Source of the DNA: Proteobacteria bacterium DTSAM18
Lineage (GTDB): Bacteria > Myxococcota_A > UBA796 > GCA-2862545
Length of the DNA stretch: 64,000 nucleotides
Assembly (NCBI GenBank): GCA_028767165.1
Contig: JARACJ010000007.1
Span: 186,001-250,000 of the forward strand
Direction: 5' to 3'
Within the stretch, counting starts at the first letter, position 1, and each line of letters starts with the position of its first letter. The position numbers and the translations under genes are program-made. Shown here in pieces: positions 27,157 through 36,188 of the stretch. The notes under the pieces are model-generated. The model ran no database searches and had not been told where the DNA came from. It saw nothing but the letters and a program-made list of their open reading frames with translations.

Positions 27157-27453
27157 ATGGAACTCACCGGAAAGCAGAAGCGCTACCTGCGCGGCCTGGC
27201 GCACCACCTCAAGCCCGTGGTCCTCATGGGCGACCGTGGCCTCACCGAGGGCGTCCTGGGCAAGATCTCGTTCGAGCTCGAGAACCACGAGCTCATCAAG
27301 GTCAAGGTCAACGAGGGCCCCGAGTCCGCCAAGGAAGTGGCCGCACGCCTGGCCGAGCAGACCAGCTCCCACCTCGTCCAGGTCATCGGACACACCGTCG
27401 TGCTGTACAAGCAGCGCGATGAGGATCCGGAGATCAAGGTGCCGAAGGCCTGA
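27157..27453 (+). CDS. yhbY: YhbY-family CRM-domain RNA-binding protein
   Basis: The 98-residue protein is a single CRM domain. It has LTGKQKRYLRGLAHHLKPVV at the start, the GxxG loop in GDRGLTEGVLGKI, and HELIKVKVNEGPESAKEVA. E. coli YhbY associates with pre-50S ribosomal particles, so a role in large-subunit assembly is expected. Length and N-terminus fit the family from ATG 27157, which is preceded by GGAGG. Confidence 0.92.
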   Translation: MELTGKQKRYLRGLAHHLKPVVLMGDRGLTEGVLGKISFELENHELIKVKVNEGPESAKEVAARLAEQTSSHLVQVIGHTVVLYKQRDEDPEIKVPKA

Positions 27454-27480
27454 GAGTGGGCTGGCCCGAGAAGGGTCGGG

Positions 27481-27523
27481 TTCACCACGGAGGCACGGAG
27501 ATCACACGGAGGGGCACGGAGAG
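27481..27523 (+). repeat. dispersed CACGGAG repeat, solo copy
   Basis: This 43-bp sequence, beginning TTCACCACGGAGGCACGG, is identical to the reverse complement of 41022-41064, and its first 31 bases equal 40798-40828. It lies in the 167-bp gap between two convergent genes. Confidence 0.9.
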
Positions 27524-27553
27524 GCCCTGCCGGGTTGTGGCCTTCGTGCCTTC

Positions 27554-27610
27554 GTGGTGAAGGACAACCCTTCACCACATCCTCCACGCGGTGAAGGACA
27601 ACCCTTCACC
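27554..27610. terminator. two tandem hairpins between convergent genes
   Basis: GTGGTGAAGG-ACAAC-CCTTCACCAC (27554-27578) is a perfect 10-bp hairpin; GGTGAAGG-ACAAC-CCTTCACC (27590-27610) repeats it with an 8-bp stem. Position between two convergent stop codons fits a bidirectional terminator, although the sequence also looks like part of the adjacent dispersed repeat. Confidence 0.55.
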
Positions 27611-27620
27611 ACCTCGTCCT

Positions 27621-28934
27621 TCAGGCACCCACCGGCAGGAACTTCGCCAGGTGGGTCCTTCGACCATCCCCATCGGGCGTGCCGTCCCACAGCCGCTGGA
27701 TCATGGTCTGTGCCTCGGTGTCACCACGGCGGAAGGCCGCGAGGGTGGCCAGGTACATGTCTTCCCAGGTGGGCTTCTTGGTGACGGAGCGAGCGATGTC
27801 GGCGAGCTCGAGGCCCCGGGGGACGTCCTTGCCGTCTTCCAGGTACATCAGCGCCAGCATGCGGTGCACGCCGAGGTGGGGCGGACGGTAGCCGCACTTG
27901 CCGGGGGTGCACTGGGACTCGCCGAGGCTGGTCTCGAGGGTCTGCATCGCGGCGATGCGGTGGCCGGCCCGGTGGCGGACGCGGGCGAGGAGCAGGGCGA
28001 TGTCGCCCTGGTGGCCGTGGCGCTTGGTGAGGCCGGTGAGCACCGACTCCGCCTGGGGCAGGTCGCCGGTGGCCTCGAGCATCGAGGCGAGCAGCATGCC
28101 GCCGAGGTGGGGGTCGGTCTCGCGGGCCTTGGTGAGCACCGCGATGCCCTGGTCGAGCTGACCGAGCTGCGCGTGGCACTGGGCGAGGTTGACGGCCGTG
28201 TGCTGGGCGCCGATCTCGTAGTGACCGCCCGCCTGCACGGCGAAGGCCATCCAGGTGCGGGCCGCGGCCTTCACGTCGCCCAGGGCCAGGGCGGTGCGAG
28301 CGAGCTCGTGGAGCACCAGGGGCTCGTTGCTGTCGAGCTCCATCAGCAGCTTGAGGGCGACCTCGAACTGACCTTCCTCGAGGGCCAGCACGGCCTCGGC
28401 GAAGGAGGGGGGCAGCTCGAACATGCGGCCGCGGAGCGCCTCGGGGTAGCTCTCGTGGATGAGGGCCAGGCGGGTGCGCAGGGCATCTGCCTGATCCTCG
28501 CTGACGCCCTCGGGCAGGGGCAGCTCGGGCTCGCTGTGGCGGGCCTTGAACGCCGGAGAGACCTCCAGCAGCGACTCCATCTCCTTGCGGGCGGCCTGCT
28601 TGGCCTCGTTCTCGTAGCCCTGGCGGATCTCCCGGATGCGGCGGCGGGCGCTCTTGAAGGCGTCGTCCATGCCGGCCTTGCGGAAGCCTTCGGCCAGCTC
28701 CATATGGATCGTCACGCGCTCGGCATCACCGGCCTCGGCCCAGCTCACGGAGGCGTCGAGGTTCTTCTGGGCGAGGGCGCGCTCGGCCTGGTCGAGGACC
28801 TGGGCGGCCCCGGCGTGGTCGCCGAGGTCGAGGGCCAGATCGCGGGCCTCGGAGGCGCGGCCGGCCTCGATGAGGCGGCGGGCCTTGGCCAGCTTGTCGT
28901 CGGCGGAAGGAAACAGGAAGGAGAGAAAACCCAT
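27621..28934 (-). CDS. TPR-like helical repeat protein
   Basis: The 437-residue product is all helical with several degenerate TPR units (KLAKARRLIEAGRASEARDL, LHELARTALALGDVKAAART, LAQCHAQLGQLDQGIAVLTK, LASMLEATGDLPQAESVLTG). It has a short hydrophobic N-terminus (MGFLSFLFPSADD) but no clear signal peptide. A conserved-looking CTPGKCGYRPPHLG lies near residue 360. Partner unknown. Its ATG overlaps the deformylase stop as TGATG, so it is translated as the second gene of that operon. Confidence 0.75.
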   Translation of the reverse strand: MGFLSFLFPSADDKLAKARRLIEAGRASEARDLALDLGDHAGAAQVLDQAERALAQKNLDASVSWAEAGDAERVTIHMELAEGFRKAGMDDAFKSARRRIREIRQGYENEAKQAARKEMESLLEVSPAFKARHSEPELPLPEGVSEDQADALRTRLALIHESYPEALRGRMFELPPSFAEAVLALEEGQFEVALKLLMELDSNEPLVLHELARTALALGDVKAAARTWMAFAVQAGGHYEIGAQHTAVNLAQCHAQLGQLDQGIAVLTKARETDPHLGGMLLASMLEATGDLPQAESVLTGLTKRHGHQGDIALLLARVRHRAGHRIAAMQTLETSLGESQCTPGKCGYRPPHLGVHRMLALMYLEDGKDVPRGLELADIARSVTKKPTWEDMYLATLAAFRRGDTEAQTMIQRLWDGTPDGDGRRTHLAKFLPVGA

Positions 28935-29659
28935 CAGGTGGCCTCGGTGGTGGGAGCCTTGACGTCGGCGTCGTCGCTCGCGGCGTCGTCCACGGAAGAG
29001 GGGCCGTCTTCGCCCTCGTCCGTGACAGAGACTGCCTCCTCTTCGGCACCATCCGCTGCCTCGGGTTGCTCCGATTCGTCATCGTCTGCCACGAACTCCA
29101 GCTCGATGACCTCGTCTGCGATGGCCTCGGGGGCCTCGTAGTCGTCGAGGTATTGATCCAGGCTGCCGAAGCGCTGGAACTCGTCGAGGAAGGCGAGGGT
29201 GAGGGGATCCACCCGGTCGACGTAGAGCACGCCGTCGAGGTGGTCGCACTCGTGCTGCACCACCACCGCGGGGAAGCCCTTGAGCTCGTAGCCCTTGGGG
29301 TTGCCGTAGCGATCGAGGGCGACCACCCGGATGTGGGCGGGACGCTCGACCACGCCGCGCATGCCGTGCACGGACAGGCAACCCTCCGGGGTCTTCGTGA
29401 CCAGATCGGAGAGGACCTCGATCTCGGGGTTGATCAGGAACTCGGGGCCCTTCTCGGGATCGAGCGTGAGGCACACCACCCGCAGCGAGGTGTACACCTG
29501 GGGGGCCGCGAGACCGGCGCCCTCGTACTCGGCCATCGTCTCGAGCATGTCGTCGAGGAAGCCCTGGAAGTCGTCCTGGGGGATGGCGGCCGGATCGACG
29601 GGCTCGGCCACGAGTCGCAGGACGGGGTGACCCATCTGGGCCACACGGAGGATTGCCAT
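28934..29659 (-). CDS. def: peptide deformylase with acidic C-terminal tail
   Basis: All three deformylase motifs are present: GAGLAAPQV, EGCLSVHGM (zinc Cys) and QHECDHLDG (zinc His pair and catalytic Glu). The enzyme removes the formyl group from the N-terminal Met of nascent proteins. The catalytic domain ends near residue 175, as in other deformylases. After it comes a ~65-residue tail made almost only of Glu, Asp, Ala, Ser and Thr (DDDESEQPEAADGAEEEA), which is not usual for the family and is probably disordered. Confidence 0.93.
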   Translation of the reverse strand: MAILRVAQMGHPVLRLVAEPVDPAAIPQDDFQGFLDDMLETMAEYEGAGLAAPQVYTSLRVVCLTLDPEKGPEFLINPEIEVLSDLVTKTPEGCLSVHGMRGVVERPAHIRVVALDRYGNPKGYELKGFPAVVVQHECDHLDGVLYVDRVDPLTLAFLDEFQRFGSLDQYLDDYEAPEAIADEVIELEFVADDDESEQPEAADGAEEEAVSVTDEGEDGPSSVDDAASDDADVKAPTTEAT

Positions 29660-29782
29660 GGAGGACCTCTCTGTCGTTCAGGTGTACGTCCCGGCGAGCA
29701 TAGACACGCGGCGCGGGGGTGCAAGTGGGAAGTTGATGCGGTGGCTGACCGGCACGGTGGCCCCCGTGCTACAACCGCGGCC

Positions 29783-31042
29783 ATGAAACGGCTCGACATC
29801 TTCATCGTAGGCCTGCTCGCGGTGGCCGTGGTGGTGTTCCACGGCATGACGCTGCAGGACAAGTACACGTCCGTCGAGCGCAATCGGTCGGGCAACGACT
29901 TCGCGTCCTACTACTACGCGGTCACCGTGGCGAAGAGCGGCGGCGACCCCTACGCCACCCGGCAGCTCAACCAGGCGGCCAAGCGCGACGGCTTCCGCAA
30001 GGGCGTGCACCCCTTCCTGTACCCGCCGCCGTTCCTGCTGGTGATGAGCTGGGTGGACGCCTTCAGCCTGCCCGATGCCTACCACCTGTGGTTCTGGCTC
30101 GATGCCCTGGCCATGGTCGTGGCGATGGTCACGCTGCTGCTGTGGTGGCGCCCCCTGGGCACCGCCGTGCCGGTCACCCTGCTGGTGCTCCTGGGCTTCA
30201 TGACCGCCATCCCCAACAACCACATCATGGGTCAGGTGAACATCCTGGTGCTGTGCTTCGTGCTGCTCGGCCTCGCCCTCGAGGATCGTCCGCTCAGTGC
30301 GGGGCTTCTCGTGGGCACCGCCTGCATGATGAAGATGGCCCCGGCCCTGTTCGTGATGTGGTGGATGCTCCGCGGCAAGTGGCAGCAGGCCTTCGCGGCC
30401 TGTGGCGCCGCCGTGCTGCTGTCCCTGGCCACGCTGCCCATCGTCGATGCGTCCACGCAGCTTCGCTTCTTCACCGAGGTGCTGCCGGAGTTCGCCTCGG
30501 GTCGGTACAACGGCCTGGCGGTGGGCATCGACCTGTTCGGCAACCACTCCATCCCCAACATCTGGGACTCGATCTGGCCCCACGAGAGCGGTCGCCACCG
30601 GCAGCTGAGCGCCACGGCCCGCGTGGCCGGCAGCCTCACCAACCTGGCGGTGCTGGGGCTGATGGCCTGGCGCTTCCGGGGCCGTGACCTGAACCTCGAG
30701 CACATCGCGCCCCAGGTGGGCGCGGTGGCCGCCGCGATGCTGCTCGTGCCCGTCATCACCTACGAGCACCACCTCATCTGGGCCATCCCGGCCGCCGTCG
30801 TGGCGGTGTGGGGCGTGTGGACCCGCCGGATCCCATGGTACGGCGCCCTCGTCGTGGCCCTGGCCCTGTTCGTGCTCTGCTACGACCTCCAGGCCCTGAA
30901 GAAGCTGTCCCTGAGCAGCCAGGGCTTCGAGAGGGTGTTCTACCGGGAGCTCAAGTTCGTGGCGCTGCTGGCCCTGTGGGCCGTTGCCTGGTACCTCGGG
31001 GGCCGCAAGCCCGACGAAGGAGAGGCCGTCCATGGTGCATGA
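29783..31042 (+). CDS. GT87-family (DUF2029) membrane glycosyltransferase
   Basis: The 419-residue protein has about ten membrane helices and the DUF2029/GT87 pattern: an early acidic loop with NDFASYYYAVTVAKSGGDPY, then HPFLYPPPFLLVMSW, and the middle NNHIMGQVNILVLCFVLLGL. Members such as mycobacterial PimE transfer mannose or another sugar from a polyprenyl phosphate donor to lipid on the outer face of the inner membrane. The acceptor here is unknown. ATG 29783 gives the expected first helix. Its end overlaps the YhhQ gene by 11 bases. Confidence 0.8.
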   Translation: MKRLDIFIVGLLAVAVVVFHGMTLQDKYTSVERNRSGNDFASYYYAVTVAKSGGDPYATRQLNQAAKRDGFRKGVHPFLYPPPFLLVMSWVDAFSLPDAYHLWFWLDALAMVVAMVTLLLWWRPLGTAVPVTLLVLLGFMTAIPNNHIMGQVNILVLCFVLLGLALEDRPLSAGLLVGTACMMKMAPALFVMWWMLRGKWQQAFAACGAAVLLSLATLPIVDASTQLRFFTEVLPEFASGRYNGLAVGIDLFGNHSIPNIWDSIWPHESGRHRQLSATARVAGSLTNLAVLGLMAWRFRGRDLNLEHIAPQVGAVAAAMLLVPVITYEHHLIWAIPAAVVAVWGVWTRRIPWYGALVVALALFVLCYDLQALKKLSLSSQGFERVFYRELKFVALLALWAVAWYLGGRKPDEGEAVHGA

Positions 31043-31802
31043 GCACCCGCCCTACAACCGCTACGAGCGCGTCTACCTCGTGCTCGCCGGCACCTTCGTG
31101 ACGCTGCTGGTGCTCACGAACATCGTCGGCACCAAGCTGTTCAGCAGCCCGCTCAACCCCGAGTGGGCCCTCACCACGGGCATCCTGACCTACCCGTTCA
31201 CGTTCCTGGCCACCGACATCGTCTCCGAGGTCTATGGCAAGAAGCGGGCGGACTTCATGGTGGTCGTGGGCTTCTGCATGTCGATGCTCATGCTCCTCAT
31301 CCTGCAGATGGCGATGCGCGTGCCGCCCCATCCCGCCTGGGTCACCGACATGGGCTTCTTCGCGGACGGCTGGCGTGCCGGCGCCGACATGCCGGAGCAG
31401 ACCGGCCTGCAGGGCTACCAGCACGCCTTCGAGAGCGTCTTTGCGGTCAACGGCATCCTGCTGTTCGGCTCCATGCTGGCCTACGCCACGGCCCAGCTCA
31501 CCGACAACTTCCTGTTCCACTCCCTGAAGCGGCTCACCCACGGCAAGTACCTGTGGCTGCGCAACAACGCCTCCACCTGGGTCAGCCAGCTGGTCGACAC
31601 CCTGATCGTCAACTCCATCCTGTTCTACCTGGGTTTCGGCATGGAGCTGATGCTCGGGCTGCAGATCATGATGGTGATCTACCTGCACAAGGTGATCATC
31701 GCGGCGCTGGACACCCCGCTCGTCTACCTGGGCGTGTACCTGGTGCGAAAGGCGGTAGGAGAGGAGGCCGAGCCGGCGCTCTCCGCCGGTCAGGAGGCTT
31801 GA
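31032..31802 (+). CDS. yhhQ: queuosine precursor transporter (YhhQ family)
   Basis: This 256-residue membrane protein has the Vut_1/YhhQ signatures: VLTNIVGTKLF in helix 1, YPFTFLATDIVSEVYGKKRA in the conserved loop, and LWLRNNASTWVSQLVDTLI late in the protein. The family imports preQ0/preQ1, precursors of the tRNA base queuosine. A start at ATG 31032 inside the previous gene is preferred (MVHEHPPYNRYERVYLV). Next come two pterin genes; queuosine and folate both derive from GTP through GTP cyclohydrolase I, so the grouping is sensible. Confidence 0.88.
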   Translation: MVHEHPPYNRYERVYLVLAGTFVTLLVLTNIVGTKLFSSPLNPEWALTTGILTYPFTFLATDIVSEVYGKKRADFMVVVGFCMSMLMLLILQMAMRVPPHPAWVTDMGFFADGWRAGADMPEQTGLQGYQHAFESVFAVNGILLFGSMLAYATAQLTDNFLFHSLKRLTHGKYLWLRNNASTWVSQLVDTLIVNSILFYLGFGMELMLGLQIMMVIYLHKVIIAALDTPLVYLGVYLVRKAVGEEAEPALSAGQEA

Positions 31803-31803
31803 G

Positions 31804-32562
31804 ATGACCCGTCGAGCACTGATCACGGGCGCTGGACGCCGTGTGGGGCGGGCCATCGCCGTGGAGCTGGCCCGCAAGGGCTTTCAGGTGGCGATCCACT
31901 ACCGGAGCAGCGAGGCGGGCGCGCGGCAGACCCTCGCCGACTGCGAGGCTGCGGGCGGCTCGGGCTTCCTCGTGCAGGCCGATCTGGCGTCCGCGGACGA
32001 CGTGGAGCGGCTGATCGGTCAGGTCCGAGAGCAGTGGGACACCCTGCACGTGCTGGTCCACAACGCCAGCGCCTTCAGCCCGCTGCCCTTCGAGGAGATC
32101 ACCGCGAAGGACTGGGCCGACATGCAGATGGTCCACGTGCAGGCCCCGTTCCGCATCACCCAGGCCCTGCTGCCCCTGCTGCGGGCCGCGGATCCCATCG
32201 CGGAAGGCGCCGCGGAGGGGGAGGGGGGCCTCGTGGTGTGCATGACCGACATCGGCGCGTCCCGTCCGCTGCCCGGCTTCGCCCACTACACGGTGTCGAA
32301 GGGCGGCCTGTGGACCCTCATGCGCTCCATCTCCGTGGAGCTCGCCCCCGCGGTGCGGGCGGTGGCCGTCAGCCCCGGACAGGTGATCTGGCCGGAGGAC
32401 TACACGGCCGAGCAGCGGGCCGAGCTGAAGGCCCGGATCCCCATGGGGCGTGTCGGTACGCCGGAGGACGTGGCGCGGCTCGTGGGCTTCGTGGCCCTGC
32501 AGGCGCCCTACCTGAACGGCATCACCATCGACGTCGATGGCGGACTCGCGGCTCGGTATTGA
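31804..32562 (+). CDS. pteridine reductase-like SDR (FolM type)
   Basis: The 252-residue short-chain dehydrogenase has the cofactor motif TGAGRRVGRAIA; the basic residue pair after the glycines is typical of NADPH-using pteridine reductases (PTR1/FolM). The active site is HYTVSKGGLW (YxxxK), with the preceding Ser replaced by the DIGAS segment. Substrate is probably dihydromonapterin or dihydrofolate/dihydrobiopterin. It begins one base after the transporter stop and is followed by FolB, which supports a role in reduced pterin formation. Confidence 0.8.
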   Translation: MTRRALITGAGRRVGRAIAVELARKGFQVAIHYRSSEAGARQTLADCEAAGGSGFLVQADLASADDVERLIGQVREQWDTLHVLVHNASAFSPLPFEEITAKDWADMQMVHVQAPFRITQALLPLLRAADPIAEGAAEGEGGLVVCMTDIGASRPLPGFAHYTVSKGGLWTLMRSISVELAPAVRAVAVSPGQVIWPEDYTAEQRAELKARIPMGRVGTPEDVARLVGFVALQAPYLNGITIDVDGGLAARY

Positions 32563-32614
32563 GCAATCCGCGGCACCGGGGTACGGTGCGGCAGATTTCT
32601 CGGAGGCGAGCAGG

Positions 32615-33268
32615 ATGAGCGACTGGATCGAGCTGAACGGACTGGAGGTCGACTGCATCGTGGGCATCCTCGACCACGAGCAGCGCAAGCCGCAGCGGCT
32701 CGTCATCGACGTGCAGGTGGCCTTCTCGGCCGAGTCCGCCGCCCGGAGCGGGGATGTGGAGCAGTCCATCGACTACGCCATGCTCGCGGCGCACATCACC
32801 CGGCTCGCCGAGTGCGGTCGGTGGCGCCTGCTCGAGTCCCTGTCGATGGCCATCGCCCGCTACTGCCTTGCGCCGCCGTGCCCCGCCGAGGCCCGTGCCC
32901 ACATCGAGTCCGTCTCCGTGCGCATCCGCAAGCCCGACATCCTCGATGGGGTGGTGCCCGCCGTCCGCGTGGAGCGCGGGGCCGACTGGCTCGATCTCGA
33001 CACTCGCATGCTGCCGCCGGCCACCTGGGTCGACGTCCTCGAGGAGACCCCCCGCACGGGCGCCTACCGTGTCCACGTGGAGCCGGGCAAGGGCTGGGAG
33101 GTCCCCGCGGGTGCCTTCCTCGTCCACATCGCCGGCCAGGCGACAGCGGATGGTCAAAATGTGCCTTCGGGCCATGCGTACGCGCCTATGGCGTGTAAGA
33201 ACCTGACCGCTCAAGGTGACGCACCGGCAAGCTTCCTCGTCATCAGCCATCCTCCCCTCGATGCTTGA
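32615..33268 (+). CDS. folB: dihydroneopterin aldolase with extra C-terminal domain
   Basis: Residues 1-115 are a FolB domain: LNGLEVDCIVGILDHEQRKP, DVEQSIDYAMLAAHI, LLESLSMAIARY with the catalytic Glu, and VRIRKPDIL. It cleaves dihydroneopterin to 6-hydroxymethyl-dihydropterin in folate synthesis. The family is normally about 120 residues; here about 95 more follow, including RVHVEPGKGWEVPAGAFLVH and LVISHPPLDA, reminiscent of a small cupin-like beta domain (inference). A GGAGG ribosome site and ATG 32615 define the start. A hairpin overlaps its stop codon. Confidence 0.82.
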   Translation: MSDWIELNGLEVDCIVGILDHEQRKPQRLVIDVQVAFSAESAARSGDVEQSIDYAMLAAHITRLAECGRWRLLESLSMAIARYCLAPPCPAEARAHIESVSVRIRKPDILDGVVPAVRVERGADWLDLDTRMLPPATWVDVLEETPRTGAYRVHVEPGKGWEVPAGAFLVHIAGQATADGQNVPSGHAYAPMACKNLTAQGDAPASFLVISHPPLDA

Positions 33269-33295
33269 ACCCAAGCTCGATGCCTGGGTTCAAGC
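33263..33295. terminator. 11-bp hairpin overlapping the folB stop
   Basis: GCTTGAACCCA pairs perfectly with TGGGTTCAAGC over an 11-base loop. The TGA of folB is inside the left arm. No T-run follows, but position between folB and the SUF regulator suggests that it closes the pterin transcript. Confidence 0.6.
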
Positions 33296-33367
33296 GGCTT
33301 GCTTGACGTCAGGTCGGATGCTTGATCCCGCGGTTCCGTCTTCCTGACGGCACCTTCGGGGCTCGGG

Positions 33368-33403
33368 GCGACAAACAGGGACTGGAATGGTCCTCTTTGT
33401 CGC
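33368..33403. promoter_or_regulatory. 36-bp inverted repeat upstream of the SUF regulator (candidate operator)
   Basis: GCGACAAA and TTTGTCGC form the outer arms of a 36-bp imperfect palindrome, ending 58 bases before the Rrf2-family start codon. Rrf2-type SUF regulators usually control their own operon by binding a palindrome of about this size near the promoter, so this is the best operator candidate here. No known IscR consensus is matched. Confidence 0.4.
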
Positions 33404-33461
33404 GTTACAGGCGACCCGCATTCTGCTGGACGTGTCCACAGCGTGAACCGCGGGAGCCTGC

Positions 33462-33938
33462 ATGCTCAAGCTTTCCAAAATGACCGACTACGGCATCGTC
33501 GTGCTGTCCATCCTCGCCCAGCGCGAGGAGGGCTCGCTCGCATCCGCCCGTGACATCTCCGAGGCCACCCGGCTGCCCCAGCCCACCGTGGCCAAGGTGC
33601 TCAAGGTGCTCTCCCGCAAGGGCATCGTGGAGTCCGTCCGTGGCGCCGCCGGTGGCTACCGGCTGGCGGTGCAGCCCGATGGGCTCGATCTGGTCACCAT
33701 CATCGAGGCCCTCGAGGGTCCGGTCCGGATGACCTCCTGCGCCGTGGCGCCCTTCGTGTGTCCGGACGACTACGATTGCCCCGTCGGCCAGCGCTGGCCA
33801 CAGATCAACGATGCGGTGGTCCGGGCGCTCTCCGAGGTGTCCCTTTCGGATCTCGCTGGCAACACGCCCTCCGCACCCGCCGCCGGCACCGTCGCCTGCG
33901 GTCCTGCAGTCGGGACGCCTCTGGCGTCCCAGGAGTGA
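33462..33938 (+). CDS. Rrf2-family Fe-S cluster transcription regulator of the SUF operon
   Basis: The 158-residue protein has the Rrf2 winged-helix pattern [19 protein letters not shown], the recognition helix region [20 protein letters not shown], the wing [10 protein letters not shown], and cysteines at 93, 100 and 106 ([15 protein letters not shown]). These three Cys are where IscR/SufR-type proteins bind an Fe-S cluster used to sense cluster status. It begins the SUF operon and ends three bases before sufB, so it is very probably an autoregulated repressor. Confidence 0.9.
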   Translation: MLKLSKMTDYGIVVLSILAQREEGSLASARDISEATRLPQPTVAKVLKVLSRKGIVESVRGAAGGYRLAVQPDGLDLVTIIEALEGPVRMTSCAVAPFVCPDDYDCPVGQRWPQINDAVVRALSEVSLSDLAGNTPSAPAAGTVACGPAVGTPLASQE

Positions 33939-33940
33939 TC

Positions 33941-35389
<1,449 letters not shown>

Positions 35390-35413
35390 TCCGGCCACAC
35401 GGAGTGGATTTCC

Positions 35414-36187
35414 ATGCTTGAGATCAAGAACCTGCACGCCAGCGTGAACGGCAGCCCCATCCTTCGCGGCATCGATCTGACCGTGAACAAGGGCGAGGTG
35501 CACGCCATCATGGGCCCCAACGGCGCGGGCAAGTCCACGCTGTCGAAGGTGCTGGCCGGCAGCCCCGAGTACGAGGTCACCGAGGGCTCCGTGAAGCTCG
35601 ACGGCGAGGACCTGCTCGAGATGGAGGCCGAGGAGCGCGCCGCAGCCGGCGTGTTCATGGGCTTCCAGTACCCCATCGAGGTGCCGGGCGTGGCCAACAG
35701 CTACTTCCTGCGTAAGGCCGTCAACGCCCAGCGCAAGACCCGCGGCGAGCCCGAGGCCTCCTCGGTCGAGATCCTGCGCGCCATGAAGAAGGCCATGGCC
35801 TTCCTCGAGATGGACGCCGGGTTCCGCAACCGCCCGGTCAACGTCGGCTTCTCCGGCGGTGAGAAGAAGCGCAACGAGATCCTGCAGCTGCTCATGCTCA
35901 ACCCCAAGCTCGCCCTGCTCGACGAGACCGACTCCGGCCTCGACATCGACGCCCTGCGGGTGGTGGCCAAGGGCGTGAACTCCCTGCGCGACCCCGAGCA
36001 CGCCTTCGTGGTGGTCACCCACTACCAGCGCCTGCTCGACTACATCGTCCCGGACGTCGTGCACGTCCTGGTGGATGGCCGCATCGTGCACTCCGGCCCC
36101 CGCGAGCTCGCACTGTGGCTCGAGGAGCACGGCTACGGTGCCATCAAGGCCGGCGACGCCGGCGACGCCCCCCGACTGGAGGCCTGA
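35414..36187 (+). CDS. sufC: SUF ATPase SufC
   Basis: The 257-residue ABC-type ATPase has Walker A GPNGAGKST, the SufC-specific ABC signature FSGGEKKRNEI, Walker B LALLDETDSGLDIDAL and the switch histidine in VVVTHYQRLLDYI. SufC binds both SufB and SufD and drives the conformational change during cluster assembly. GFQYPIEVPGV is the usual Q-loop. A one-base gap separates it from sufD. Confidence 0.97.
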   Translation: MLEIKNLHASVNGSPILRGIDLTVNKGEVHAIMGPNGAGKSTLSKVLAGSPEYEVTEGSVKLDGEDLLEMEAEERAAAGVFMGFQYPIEVPGVANSYFLRKAVNAQRKTRGEPEASSVEILRAMKKAMAFLEMDAGFRNRPVNVGFSGGEKKRNEILQLLMLNPKLALLDETDSGLDIDALRVVAKGVNSLRDPEHAFVVVTHYQRLLDYIVPDVVHVLVDGRIVHSGPRELALWLEEHGYGAIKAGDAGDAPRLEA

Positions 36188-36188
36188 G

